The translations under genes were made by a program, and so were the position numbers. The notes beneath the pieces were generated by a model. That model had not been told where the DNA came from, searched no databases, and saw only the letters and a program-made list of their open reading frames with translations. A stretch of 64,000 nt of DNA from Gracilaria vermiculophylla (lineage: Eukaryota; Rhodophyta; Florideophyceae; Gracilariales; Gracilariaceae): NCBI GenBank assembly GCA_019155205.2, contig JAHNZQ020003149.1:331201-395200 (forward strand), read 5' to 3'. Every line of letters starts with the position of its first letter. Within the stretch, counting starts at the first letter, position 1. Shown here one piece after another: positions 29,829-39,827 of the stretch.

Positions 29829-30866
29829 CTAGGATGTGAAAGGAAGCTGCGCGGTTTGGTCTGCAGGTCGCGTGTCGGCGTGGTTCTCGACGGAGCGCAC
29901 GACCATGAGCGCGGCGTGCTCTAGCTTCCTCCGCCTCCTGATGCCCAGCAGCCCGCGCAAAAAGTTGCGTAGCCCAGGGGCGCGGAAGTCGTAGCGGTTC
30001 GAGGCGTGCTTGAGGTCGGACGGGGTGAGCGACAGGCGCGGCGAGGTGAGCGGGGGCGCGGGCGCGGCCTCGACGACGGGCATGGCGGCGTCGAGCGGGC
30101 GGGCGTACAGGAAGACGTGCAGGGCGAGGCGGGCGGTGTGTTTGTCGACGTGGGCGTCGGCGGTCTTGACGAAGCCCTTGGACGCAAAGTTGTTGAGCAG
30201 CGGGAGCTGGCGGCCGGGGTGCAGCAGATGGCGCAGCGTGACGTCGACGGAGGCGACGAGGGCGCAGCGCGACGCGGCGACGCGGAAGGCGTCGATGCGC
30301 AGGTGGGTGTCGGCGCCGCGCTCGGCGCCGTACGACAGCAGCTCGCCGCCGGCGGCGCGCTCGCGCGGGGCGGCCGAGCGGTAGAAGGGCACCCAGGCGC
30401 CGGCGCAGCGGTGGCTGAGCGACACGACGCAGTCGCCGATGACGGAGAAGCGGGCGCGCGCGGCGTTGAGGATGCCGCGCGAGGAGACGCGCAGCGTGGC
30501 GCGCAGCGTGGCGAGCTCCGGCGCGTGCGGGGCGGCGAAGACGTGCACGAGGCCGTGCGGGGTGGCGAGGGTGTGCGTGAGGGAGCGCAGCAGGGTGGAG
30601 TAGGTGACGGGGATGGTGGCGAGGATGCGGTGGTTGTGCAGGAGGCGCAAGGTGATTGGGGTGGGCGGCGGGCACGAGGGAACGGTGAGGGCTGTTGCAA
30701 ACGTTGGGAACGAAGTGTGCTCTGTTTGCACGGAGATGTGGTGCGACGGGACGGAAAGCTGGATGGCGTGGGGGCGACGGCGGGCGTTCTCGAGGCGGAA
30801 GGTGAGGCGCAGGCAGCTGGGCTGCAGGCCGTCAAGGTGGGATGGGGGGGGAGGGGCGGGCTGCAT
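29829..30866 (-). CDS. Unknown protein with a C2-like segment
   Basis: A 345-residue intronless protein starting at the ATG at 30866. Residues about 15-110 and 115-240 look like two beta-rich modules. The second (LRATLRVSSRGILNA, FSVIGDCVVSLSHRC, WVPFYRSAAP, HLRIDAFRV, ASVDVTLRHLL) resembles a C2 sandwich of the copine kind, but the expected Ca2+-ligand Asp residues are mostly missing. The C-terminus has a basic patch GLLGIRRRRKLEHAAL. A membrane-peripheral function is possible. I do not recognise a definite family. Confidence 0.45.
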   Translation of the reverse strand: MQPAPPPPSHLDGLQPSCLRLTFRLENARRRPHAIQLSVPSHHISVQTEHTSFPTFATALTVPSCPPPTPITLRLLHNHRILATIPVTYSTLLRSLTHTLATPHGLVHVFAAPHAPELATLRATLRVSSRGILNAARARFSVIGDCVVSLSHRCAGAWVPFYRSAAPRERAAGGELLSYGAERGADTHLRIDAFRVAASRCALVASVDVTLRHLLHPGRQLPLLNNFASKGFVKTADAHVDKHTARLALHVFLYARPLDAAMPVVEAAPAPPLTSPRLSLTPSDLKHASNRYDFRAPGLRNFLRGLLGIRRRRKLEHAALMVVRSVENHADTRPADQTAQLPFTS

Positions 30867-31231
30867 TGCGGGGGAGAGGGGACGGGCGGGGGTGGGTTTG
30901 GGGGAAGGGGACGGCGGCGGCGAAGGGAAGGGGAGGGGGTTTTGTAGCGGGGGGTGGGGGCGGAGGGAGCGGAGGGGGTTGGAGGGGGTTGGAGGGGGGT
31001 GGAGGGGGTGGGAATGGCGCGTACTTCTGCGGCACGGGGATCGTTGGGTCGCGGATGAAGGCGGCGCGTCGCTGAGACTCGTGACGTGGCGCGTGCGCGC
31101 GAGATGGGGCGCGGCGGTGGCGCGTGCGCCGTTTTGGAGTGCGCAACGGGCGATGTCACGTGACGGGGCGGCGGACTACATGGCGCCGCGCGCGCGGCGC
31201 CGCCGATGCGCGCGGCACGCCGCCGCCGCCG

Positions 31232-31274
<43 letters not shown>

Positions 31275-31831
31275 GTTGGGCGCGGCGGCGCGGTGCGGCT
31301 CATGCGCGCGCGCGCGTGCGGCGTGGCGGCACGGCGGCGCGGCGGCGCGGCGGCGCGGCGGCGCGGCGGCGCGGCGGTGGCGGCCCAAACTGCGCGCGCG
31401 GCGCGGCCGCGCCAAACTGCGCGGCGCCAGCGCGGGTGTGTGCAGCGCCGCGTGCCGGTCGCGCGCGGGTCGCGCGACCGCGGCGCGGCGCGGGCGGGAG
31501 GGCGCGTACAAGCCGCGGCGCGCCAACGTAGCGCGCGTCGGAGCCTCAGCCCGCGCCGGAGCCACAGCGCGCGCCGCCGCCGCCGCGGCGCAGAACAAAT
31601 GCGCGCGCGCACCGCGTCGCCGACGCCGTAGGCGTAAGCTGTCAGCTGCGCGCGCGCACCGCGCGCTCGCGCAGCCAACGCTCGCGCGCGTCGGGAGAGC
31701 GCGTCGCGCCGACGCCATACCACCGTCGGCGTTCTCGGCGCCCGGCGCAGCCGCACACAGCAGCGCCCCGATTTGTGCCTGCCCAATACCGTAGCCATCA
31801 ACCACAGTATCGCCCCGCTGTAGCGGAAAGC
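30867..31831. other. 5' region between the C2-like and Nudix genes
   Basis: About 960 nt between divergent genes: purine-rich leader of the C2-like gene, then GC-only sequence with CGG and GCC repeats. A GTACAAG island near 31506 resembles the TATA-like elements of other GC-block promoters. Frames through it are low-complexity Ala/Arg artefacts. Confidence 0.45.
31218..31385. repeat. (CCG)n and CGGCGGCGCGG repeat tracts
   Basis: A GCC/CCG run at about 31218-31272 followed by a GCGGCGGCGCGGC-type array at about 31330-31380. It is non-coding in the divergent promoter region. Confidence 0.8.
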
Positions 31832-32662
31832 ATGCACCAACGGTCCACCACGTTTGTGCTGCCAAGTCTCGCCGCCCTGTCAGCGCAACGCCGCGGCTTT
31901 CCGTCTCCATCGTCACCCCCCCCGCCCCCCGCCACCGTCTGCGCCGCCCAGCCCGTCGCAGCCATGAGCCACCCGCCGCAGCATCTTTCCTTCTTTTCCG
32001 ACGTCGCCGAAACCAACCCCGACTTCAAACCCAACGTCACCACCGCCCGCCCCGCCGCCCACCCCGATCTGCTGCTTGACAACTCCCCGTACAGCCGCTT
32101 CTACCACGTCACCGTCAGCGACGCCTCCCGACGCCCGCTCTACGACCTCGCCGCCATCGCCGAGCCCACGGGCGCCATCACCCTGCCCGTCAACGCCCGC
32201 GGCCAGCTTGCGCTAATCCGCCAGTGGCGCCCAGTGCCCTCCGCCACGCCGGGCGCCGCCGCCTTCGACGCCCCGCTGCGCGCCGCCCACGGCTTCTACT
32301 CCACAGAGCTGCCGCGCGGCTTCCCTGCCCCGGGCGAGTCGCATGCCGACGCCGCCGCGCGCGAGGTGCGCGAGGAGCTGCGCCTGGCCACCACGCGCGT
32401 GCGTCACCTGGGCTGGTGCAATTTCAACACCGCCCTTGCCATGACCGACATCCCCGTGTACGCCGTGCTGGTGGACGACGCCCGCCCCGCCGCCGACCGC
32501 CGCGACGCCGCCGAGGTCATCGACGCCGTGCGCTGGCTCTCCCTGGACGAGCTCGCCGACTGCGTCATGGGCGGCTCCGTGCGCTGCGCCCTCACGCTGG
32601 CCGCCCTGTCGTACGCCTTTGCCGCGCGCGGCCGCATTGCCCAGTTTGTCAGCGAGCAGTGA
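31832..32662 (+). CDS. Nudix hydrolase
   Basis: The Nudix box GFPAPGESHADAAAREVREEL fits G-x5-E-x7-REV-x-EEL exactly (Gly and the three acidic ligands present), so it is probably an active Mg-dependent diphosphatase. Upstream ITLPVNARGQLALIRQWRPV matches the ADP-sugar/ADP-ribose branch, but the substrate cannot be fixed. Two starts are possible: the ATG at 31832 gives 276 residues with MHQRSTTFVLPSLAALSAQRR, an Arg/Ser-rich presequence with an early Phe that could be plastid targeting; the ATG at 31964 (GCCATGAGC) would give a cytosolic form. The longer start is listed. It is the last gene before the GC border at 32.7 kb. Confidence 0.85.
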   Translation: MHQRSTTFVLPSLAALSAQRRGFPSPSSPPPPPATVCAAQPVAAMSHPPQHLSFFSDVAETNPDFKPNVTTARPAAHPDLLLDNSPYSRFYHVTVSDASRRPLYDLAAIAEPTGAITLPVNARGQLALIRQWRPVPSATPGAAAFDAPLRAAHGFYSTELPRGFPAPGESHADAAAREVREELRLATTRVRHLGWCNFNTALAMTDIPVYAVLVDDARPAADRRDAAEVIDAVRWLSLDELADCVMGGSVRCALTLAALSYAFAARGRIAQFVSEQ

Positions 32663-33419
32663 CCGTGCTTGCCTACCCGCCTTGCTCTCGTCGCATGTTG
32701 CCCACCTCGGAGGCGAGCGCGCCAAGCACGTGCACGCGCAGAGAGATGCCCCATATCGAGCTGCTTTTCGCTCCGCATTGGCCCTTCCCTCTAGCTAGCA
32801 GAGACGGCGCCAAAAAAGAAGAAAAAAGTTTAGTGTCCAAGTTAGCCAGAGGATTCCCGCCGCTCCAGTCGTGCACACGGCAGGCGCTCCGCTCATGTAC
32901 TCACATACACGCAAGGTCTACCGTTCCCACCAATCAGTACACCCAAAAGGCGGCAGAAATGTCAACATGCTGTTCACGCGGAAGACGAATAATCAGCAAT
33001 ACTCAACAGCCATCACGTGGCAGCAAATAGTTTTGCCCTTTGTCCGCTTCCCTACGGGTGATTATGTGTAGCTTCTGACGGTTCATCAACACACAGTTAG
33101 GGTCTGCCTTCAGGCACTGCAACCTCTGAACAAAGTCCGGCCCAGGCTTTCTATTGGCAACACATGTCTTTGTCAACATCCTCATCATGTCTAATGGGGG
33201 AGGGTTTTGCGAGTTGCTATCCATCCTTTTTGAATACTCATTCTTTTTATCAATGAGCTTTGGTCACCGAGTTTCAACCGTCCTTGTGGAGCCGAGTCCG
33301 GAGAGCAGAGCACTGTTTTGCTGATTGGCATCCAACCAACCATCTCCAAATCCATTTTGTGCGTGAAGCACATCTTTTGGATTTGATAAGTACTGAAGTT
33401 GCGCCAAAAAGCACGGTTG
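32663..33419. other. Intergenic region at the GC-rich/GC-balanced border
   Basis: Immediately after the Nudix stop codon the composition drops from very GC-rich to near balanced within about 150 nt. No gene or RNA is seen. Confidence 0.6.
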
Positions 33420-35192
33420 ATGATCTTCAAACACTCGTGGCTCATATATGTCAATGCTTTATTCTTCGCATCCGTCTTGCGGGACTGTTATGCAAAAGAA
33501 CAACCATGTAGCTCGTCGGTTTCAATGCTTGTGGGTCCGGGACTGTCTCTGACACGCACCGTTTTACTCGGCAAGTCATATTCTGATCTTCTTGCGCAAG
33601 GGCTTGCTGAAAGAGAGTTTTCTGATTACTGCTCTAGACTTCTCATGACGGAAAAGGAGCCCGTTGCTGTTGTGTTCCCCACCTCATTCGCCTGCGTGAA
33701 ATACTTCTGCAAGGATGATCCCATTCGTCACGTTCAAGAGGGCCCGAGGGACGTGAACGCACTCATCAACCGCGAAACGTTGTGGCATGTATGTGATGGA
33801 TCGTGTACCGTCCAATTGGAAAAGGAAAAAGCCATTGTGACCAAGACGAGAAATGAACCACGTTGGGAATTGCGGAGTGGAGAGTTCCTATTCCGCAAAA
33901 TAAAACCAACGCGCCATATCCAATACCCAGTGCTGTTGCTCTTTGGCGCGTGCGCTGCAGCACTGCTTCGAGTGAAGAACGCCTATGGGGTTTCCATGTT
34001 TATCTCCGCAGTCGTTTTTTTCTTTTGGTTGTGGACCCAGCTGTACAATGTAACTAAAAGTTATGCGCTTGTCGTCCAGGAACACCCCAGTCTGGACGCA
34101 GTGGCTATAGGAAGCTTCGTGTTGCACAACTTTTCGTACTCCGTGGTCCAGCGTGGGGATGAGCCATGTGCGATATATTCTTGTAACCGCTTCCAAGGTG
34201 TGAGGAACATTCGCTTTCGGACACGTTGTGACGTGTTGAATTTTCGAGTACCGCTCGTAACGCGGAGAGGAAGATCCGTGAAGCTGAACTGGTTGAAGGT
34301 TTTGACAGGAATATGGCTGCTAGAGCATCAGGGATACGAGCATTTTGTATATATCGACCGAGATTTGATACTGGATAGAAGTCCGACATTTGCATTTGGA
34401 CATCGAAACGCAGTTTTCTCGGACTTGGGCGGCGCAAAGCCCGACTCCGCAATGTTTATCTTTCGAAATGGCAATGGAGTAAATCATTTGCCCACCTTGT
34501 ATTCATGGCTGGAAAAGGAAACGGGAGATACTACTCGCAGAGACGACGGTGAAGAACAAGCGGCACTTTTCACCATGCCAAATAACTTGACCCATGTTCC
34601 AGCTCAGAAGCTCTATACTTTTCAGTGTGGGAGAAACTCTATTAATCGGGCAGAGTGCCTGTTGCGCCGAAGGACCGTGAGAGTTGATGGCAATGTCTTC
34701 TTCTCAAAGCTGCTTCTCGAAACTTGGCGTCCAGTTATCTTCGGCCTCATTCCTCACCGTTGTCTTACCCCCTTGTTACTATTTTGGGATCATAAACAAA
34801 GGGTTTTAAGAGAATTTGCGCCGTTGGTTCTGCCCATTCTCGAAATAATCATTTACCAGCGCTGGGTGGCAGAAGCACCTTTAACGGAACGGAGATGCCC
34901 ACCGCTGAGCACTAAAGCCATATCATACGGTTCGTTCGATAATCCGTACACCCAAACGTTTTCTGGGTTTTCTGCTTCCGGGATTGTCAGCCGAACTCCT
35001 AGAGGCTGGGTTTGTACAGATATGGCTCAAGGGTGGCGGGGCTGGGATTACCCTCGCTTATCAGCCGTTGAGTCTTTCGCAGTTGCTCAATTCGTGGTTT
35101 TGCTTTTGAGTATTTCGTTCGGCTTCAGACATCTTCTGGACCCAGTTTGGAACGCAAATAACTTGAAGCGAGACAAGAAGCCTTCTTCATGA
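33420..35192 (+). CDS. Glycosyltransferase-like membrane protein
   Basis: A 590-residue protein from the ATG at 33420 (MIFKHSWLIYVNALFF, a likely signal peptide or anchor). Hydrophobic helices follow near residues 170-215 (YPVLLLFGACAAALL, GVSMFISAVVFFFWLW) and near the C-terminus (SFAVAQFVVLLLSISFGF). Between them is a GT-A-like core: VKLNWLKVLTGIWLLEHQGYEHFVYIDRDLILDRSP, where IDRD may be the DxD nucleotide-sugar site and the pattern resembles GT34 and related enzymes. An intact Cys/Trp-rich region follows. I infer a membrane glycosyltransferase of the secretory pathway, possibly using a nucleotide sugar imported by the carrier at 21.1 kb. The family is not recognised with certainty. Confidence 0.5.
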   Translation: MIFKHSWLIYVNALFFASVLRDCYAKEQPCSSSVSMLVGPGLSLTRTVLLGKSYSDLLAQGLAEREFSDYCSRLLMTEKEPVAVVFPTSFACVKYFCKDDPIRHVQEGPRDVNALINRETLWHVCDGSCTVQLEKEKAIVTKTRNEPRWELRSGEFLFRKIKPTRHIQYPVLLLFGACAAALLRVKNAYGVSMFISAVVFFFWLWTQLYNVTKSYALVVQEHPSLDAVAIGSFVLHNFSYSVVQRGDEPCAIYSCNRFQGVRNIRFRTRCDVLNFRVPLVTRRGRSVKLNWLKVLTGIWLLEHQGYEHFVYIDRDLILDRSPTFAFGHRNAVFSDLGGAKPDSAMFIFRNGNGVNHLPTLYSWLEKETGDTTRRDDGEEQAALFTMPNNLTHVPAQKLYTFQCGRNSINRAECLLRRRTVRVDGNVFFSKLLLETWRPVIFGLIPHRCLTPLLLFWDHKQRVLREFAPLVLPILEIIIYQRWVAEAPLTERRCPPLSTKAISYGSFDNPYTQTFSGFSASGIVSRTPRGWVCTDMAQGWRGWDYPRLSAVESFAVAQFVVLLLSISFGFRHLLDPVWNANNLKRDKKPSS

Positions 35193-36163
35193 CTACGGTT
35201 TCTGCTAGCCGTGCACTGCAGCGTCGTGAAAGAAGCTGAAACTGACATTAAGCAGGTATCAAGTGAGACGCCCCCGAACCTCAAGATGTGAAAGTGGACA
35301 ACAGTTAATGCGTGGGCATGGAACAAACTCACACGACGACTAAGTTTTGATAGGCGAATCCTATTTAAGCCCACGTTTACCCATACAAAACGGAGTGAAG
35401 AGCATACATAGGGAGACGAAACACTGTCCGCAAAAGTCAAGAGTTCTCGTCCGCAGTCATCGTAAAACCGATTGCTCAACGCCCAATGCAAGCACGTGCT
35501 TACAGGTGGACTTCTCAAAATCTGGTGAATTCCGTCTTCCTCCCTTCATGGGCTTGGAATCTAGAATTTTGTTGCTGGAAGAAATCCCGTAAAGCAGGAG
35601 TTCTAAAGTATGCTGGTGCAATACCTACTCAGTAGGCGTCTTGCCACATCGGGAAGAGAGAAGAAAAAGCGTCCAGCAGTGACGACCAGAGAGAAAAAAG
35701 AAAATTTGTATGATCCATTCTGTTTTTAGTTCTTCTTTTCCAAATTGTTCGAATGTAATGAGTCCATCAAGTTCATGGATTACGAGCAAATAGCCTGTAT
35801 TGCCTTCGTAATTATATTTATGAGGAGGATGATCAAACTGCTTTCTTAGTTCATAGCATGGAAGATGTTTCGCAACGCAGAACCATTCCGTTCACGGCGT
35901 TTGCAAAGAAAAGGACTATTACGGTCTTTCCATAGTTTTATATCGAGATCTTGCACTGATGTAATTCGATAAGAGTGCAACATACCCACCAAGTGAAAGT
36001 TTAAGGCTCTCACAATAGCTTTCGACTGCATTCTTAGCGTGCATGGTACACGACTGAGCGTGAACCATTGGTGGTCTTCACAACGGAAACCTCATCCAAC
36101 TGTACTTGTCAGTGTGTTTCTTCTCCAACACCACTTGGAAGCATAGTGAAGATCAATTCAATT
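35193..36163. other. Intergenic region
   Basis: About 970 nt of near-balanced sequence with stops in all frames; no coding or RNA signal recognised. Confidence 0.6.
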
Positions 36164-36892
36164 TTAACTCTGAGGGGCGCTTTCTTCTGCTTCTTTGGTC
36201 TTCACAAGGGCTTCTAAGCCTACAATCCTCTCTCTTGTTTTGCGAAAGCTGTCATCTAGATCGCTAACCCAACTTACTTTTGAGCTCGAATGAATAGGAT
36301 GATTTTCGTCGTCTGGGCGGCCTTTTCCTCTTCTAAGATGAAAGTATTTAGACAGCACTCTGGCTTCCCACAATTCCTCGTCAAGCTCCCTGACTTTTAT
36401 GGTAAGATGTGCATACTTTTTGTGCTCAAGTCCCCATCGGCCTTTGCCATGCCAAGGTCGAATGCGACGCAGATATCGACCTTTTCCTACGAAAGCTTCA
36501 TCGACAACAAGCCGATCTTCTCGCAGATTGAATGCCTTTGCGTTCTTGACAGCGGCTTGGATAGTAGCAGCCACGTAGGGAGCCATTTTTTTCTTGCATC
36601 CAATAAGTTGGCGATGTGCTTCCTCGATTCGCAGATTTCGCACGAGCTTCGCGACGAGATTTAGCTTGTGTGGGGATGTGTTTATACCCAGCCGACGGGC
36701 CTTTGCTGTTTTTATTTCCATCCCACGCAGATCCACGGGCCACTCCCGCCTCGGGGTGGTCGGTGCCTCTGAAGAATTGTGGTTTTCATCACTTATTTCG
36801 ACAAATTCAGGGGCACAAGGCTTCGGAGTGGAGGAATGCCACAGACGACGAAGATATGAACACATTCGAGGTCCCGATCTTATACACAGCAT
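36164..36892 (-). CDS. Mitochondrial large-subunit ribosomal protein uL22
   Basis: A 242-residue protein from the ATG at 36892 (a second ATG is at 36865). The presequence MCSYLRRLWHSSTPKP is Arg-rich, lacks acids and suits mitochondrial import. The L22 domain spans about residues 58-165: TAKARRLGINTSPHKLNLVAKLVRNLRIEEAHRQL, then APYVAATIQAAVKNAKAF (the tunnel-proximal helix) and KGRYLRRIRPWHGKGRW, the conserved beta-hairpin sequence. A charged C-terminal extension of about 65 residues is added. A plastid location is less likely because red algal plastids usually encode rpl22 themselves. It is divergent from the ARP4-like gene. Confidence 0.88.
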   Translation of the reverse strand: MLCIRSGPRMCSYLRRLWHSSTPKPCAPEFVEISDENHNSSEAPTTPRREWPVDLRGMEIKTAKARRLGINTSPHKLNLVAKLVRNLRIEEAHRQLIGCKKKMAPYVAATIQAAVKNAKAFNLREDRLVVDEAFVGKGRYLRRIRPWHGKGRWGLEHKKYAHLTIKVRELDEELWEARVLSKYFHLRRGKGRPDDENHPIHSSSKVSWVSDLDDSFRKTRERIVGLEALVKTKEAEESAPQS

Positions 36893-37328
36893 TTTGTTCA
36901 ATCAGCCAAACAACGGTGTCAATTCTAAACCAAATAGAAGGGGTGTGCTACGGCTGGTACACGGTTCGACGCGAGTTCCTCACCAATAGTCCCCAACCCT
37001 TAACGCGACCTGAGTCTTTGATGTAGACGAAGGTTACGAGGAAGAGGGTTGTTGATGCTAAGCGGCGATATCGTGCACTATGATGCACAATGAAACGACT
37101 AAAATATTTGGGAGAAAGGCGCCATTTTCACAGAATGTTATGATTAAAAGTTGCCAAATCAATACGTGGGAAAGTGGATCAAGAGACTCCTTCGAATTCT
37201 CGATTATGGAGTACTACTGTATTGATAACCCTCTTCGTGGCCACAACGTGACATGCTACCGGAGTCTCAGTCCTAATCAACTGAAAGGCACCTATTTTCA
37301 GAGCGGTGAGGTCCGTAGCTTCTTTCCG

Positions 37329-38681
37329 ATGTATCAGGTCGAAGGAACTGTTCCCAGTCTGGTTGTGGACATTGGCTCTCACACGGTGAAGGCTGGCACC
37401 GCTGGTGAAGATCTTCCCCACGTGCTGATACCGTCAGCTCTAGCCTGCGAATACGAGTCCGAACCGACCGTTGAACAACCAAATCAGCGCAAATACAAAG
37501 CATCACGAGCTGGCCATAATGCAGTCAACATTCGGAAGGACAATGTTGAAATCATGAGCCCGTTTGGCTCGGACGGTTTAATCGAGAATTGGAACCTGTT
37601 TGAAACTCTTCTTTCCCACACTTTATGCAAAGAGCTTCACGCCCCTACGCGCGAGAACGCATTGCTCTATGCTGAACCAAACCACAACGGACGAAAATCG
37701 CGAGAAAGAATAGTCGAGCTTATTTTTGAAAAGTTTGAAGTGCCTGCTCTTTATCTCGCCCGAGCAGCAGTTTTGTCGGCGTATGCCAACGGAAAGACAA
37801 CAGGTCTTGTATTGGACATAGGTCATTCTGGCACAAGTGCGGTCCCTGTAGAGGACGGTGCCGTCGTGAAAGGAAAAGCGATTCGAACGGCAATTGGCGG
37901 TCACACATTGAACACAGTTCTTGACGCTCTGCTGAAGAAAGCGAACCGTCAACTCCGTCCAATCTGGTCTTACAAGCGAACCATTACACGGGTAGATGGA
38001 GTTGATGAAGACAACCTTGTTCGACAGTCCGAAATTAAAGAACTCTCTCTTCCGAAAACTACCGCTTCATTCACGGAGTTTTCTAGAATTCAGCTATTAG
38101 AGGAGGTGAAAGCAAACCTATGCGTCGCCCACGAAAACCCCTCAGTAGACCTCAAATCGTTGCCCATAATCCATGGATCATATGAATTGCCTGACGGAAA
38201 CACCATTGAAATGAACGCCGAAAGATTCTCGGTAGCAGAGCAGACATTATTTGGAAGATTACCGCATGTAATATTGGAGACGAACACAGATGCAAGACTC
38301 TCGTATGTTGATCAGTACTTGAATGGCTCACGCCCGGATGCGTCAAAGGAGAGACCTGACGAATCATTCGGTCTCCACGGACTAGTAGTCGATGCTATAA
38401 GGAAGTGTCCCGAGGCAATACATCGGGATATGTACGCCGGAGTTTGTCTGACGGGTGGGACTTCAGATATGGTCGGTTTGTACGAGAGGTTAACTTTCGC
38501 TTTGTTAGAGACATATCACAAGGTTAGGGTACTCGCAGCGACGGGCAGCCATGAGCGGAAATATTGCGCTTGGACCGGTGGAAGCATCCTGGCTACGTTC
38601 TCGGAGTTTCAGAAAATGTGGTTCTCAAAGTCCGAATACGACGAAAATGGGTCTTCTTTTGTTCATCGCAAGTGCCAATAA
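37329..38681 (+). CDS. ARP4-like nuclear actin-related protein
   Basis: A 450-residue protein. Along its length it follows ARP4/BAF53 (ACTL6): PSLVVDIGSHTVKAGTAGED, VEIMSPFGSDGLIENWNLFE, TTGLVLDIGHSGTSAVPVEDG, CLTGGTSDMVGLYERL, ERKYCAWTGGSILATFSEFQKMWFSKSEYDENG and the closing VHRKCQ, close to VERKCP of human ACTL6A. The frame stays open back to an ATG at 37080, but the ATG at 37329 puts the start where the family begins. ARP4 is a subunit of chromatin remodelling and histone acetyltransferase complexes (INO80, SWR1, NuA4, SWI/SNF). It is intronless, unlike the Arp10-like gene at 19.4 kb. Confidence 0.88.
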   Translation: MYQVEGTVPSLVVDIGSHTVKAGTAGEDLPHVLIPSALACEYESEPTVEQPNQRKYKASRAGHNAVNIRKDNVEIMSPFGSDGLIENWNLFETLLSHTLCKELHAPTRENALLYAEPNHNGRKSRERIVELIFEKFEVPALYLARAAVLSAYANGKTTGLVLDIGHSGTSAVPVEDGAVVKGKAIRTAIGGHTLNTVLDALLKKANRQLRPIWSYKRTITRVDGVDEDNLVRQSEIKELSLPKTTASFTEFSRIQLLEEVKANLCVAHENPSVDLKSLPIIHGSYELPDGNTIEMNAERFSVAEQTLFGRLPHVILETNTDARLSYVDQYLNGSRPDASKERPDESFGLHGLVVDAIRKCPEAIHRDMYAGVCLTGGTSDMVGLYERLTFALLETYHKVRVLAATGSHERKYCAWTGGSILATFSEFQKMWFSKSEYDENGSSFVHRKCQ

Positions 38682-39093
38682 CATTCTAGTCTATGAATCA
38701 TTGTTTCTCTCGTATCACATGCCCGAAGATGTTTTTACATGTACATATTTTTGAACAACATAAAACTTCATTGTTCCGGAAAAAATCAGGTTTGTGTTTA
38801 GTGACCATGCTTTTGGAAGTTAGATTGATAGGGTACTACTGCGCTTTGCATAATCTATTCTAGTCTCACAGTTGGTGTTTCTTCAATTACAGGTGACTGG
38901 TTCTCAAAGTTGCACTCACAGAAACGGAATGGCGGGTAACTGGTGTATAAAGGGATAATACTGATCCCCTTGTCACACGATTGGAGGCCGTATTGACGGG
39001 TAGTCTTCCAGGTTGAAACTATCGCTAATAGTGGATATTCCGAGTGCGAATTGTCAAACGTCGAGTCCAAGGTGCATCCACGACGCACCACGT
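38682..39093. other. Intergenic region between convergent genes
   Basis: About 410 nt between the ARP4-like and ARL8 stop codons. Contains 3' untranslated sequence of both genes; nothing else is recognised. Confidence 0.55.
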
Positions 39094-39827
39094 CTACGAA
39101 GTTGACGCACTAGGGGCACCTGAAGATGAAGTTGCTGGTCCTGTGCTTTGTTGGGCAGGTGTGACAACAGCATCTGCTGTGGAGGACGATGTCTTCTTCG
39201 ACCCGTGGTCAATTAGCCACTGCAAGGTGACATCAATGTTAACGCGATTCTTTGCTGAGATAGAATACACGGACACTTCATGATTCTCAATCTCCTTGAG
39301 ACCAAAGATGTTAATAATCTCGTCGACGTCTTTGACCGCTCCGGGAAGGTCACTCTTATTTGCTAAGAAAAGAACAGGAATATCATCGAGGGCGGTTCGG
39401 GATAGGATGTCATGGAGCTCAAGTCGGGCGGTGTCAAAACGGTCGTAGTCTGCAGCGTCGACGACATATACAACAGCCGAAACACCTCTGCAGTAACGCT
39501 CCCACATGGTCCGAAAGCGCGATTGACCGCCCAAGTCCCACATCTTGAGAGTTACCCCACCTTTTTGAACACGACGCATGTTAAAGCCGACGGTAGGAAT
39601 TCGATCATCCGTGAAATCACCTGTAGATATCAAGTTGACCAGCGTGGTCTTTCCGGCGTTTTGCAAACCTAGAATGGTTAGCTCCATCTCCTGCTGAAAA
39701 AAGAGACTGGAAAAAAAAAGATAGGGAGAATTGTTAGCAGAGGCGGGGGATAACGGAAGTTTAAAAGACAAGTTGCGACGTACTTCTGCAGCCATTCCAA
39801 AATGTTTTGCCAGAGCTGAGAGAACAT
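39094..39827 (-). CDS. ARL8: ARL8 small GTPase (two exons)
   Basis: Exons 39784-39827 and 39094-39706 encode 218 residues; the 77-nt intron begins GTACGT and ends TTCCAG. Splicing restores the N-terminus MFSQLWQNILEWLQNLFFQQ, matching the amphipathic N-terminal helix of ARL8 (acetylated rather than myristoylated in animals). GTPase motifs: GLQNAGKTT (G1), PTVGF (G2), WDLGGQSRFR (G3), NKSD (G4), SISAKN (G5). A Ser/Thr/Ala-rich tail of about 30 residues extends beyond the usual 186. In animals and plants ARL8 positions lysosomes or vacuolar vesicles and recruits microtubule motors. It is transcribed divergently from the dynein heavy chain 580 nt away. Confidence 0.92.

Noticed and set aside
29921..31840. 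639-codon minus frame over the C2-like gene and its promoter
   Set aside because: Runs through GCC repeats and purine-rich leader; Pro/Ser/Arg low complexity.
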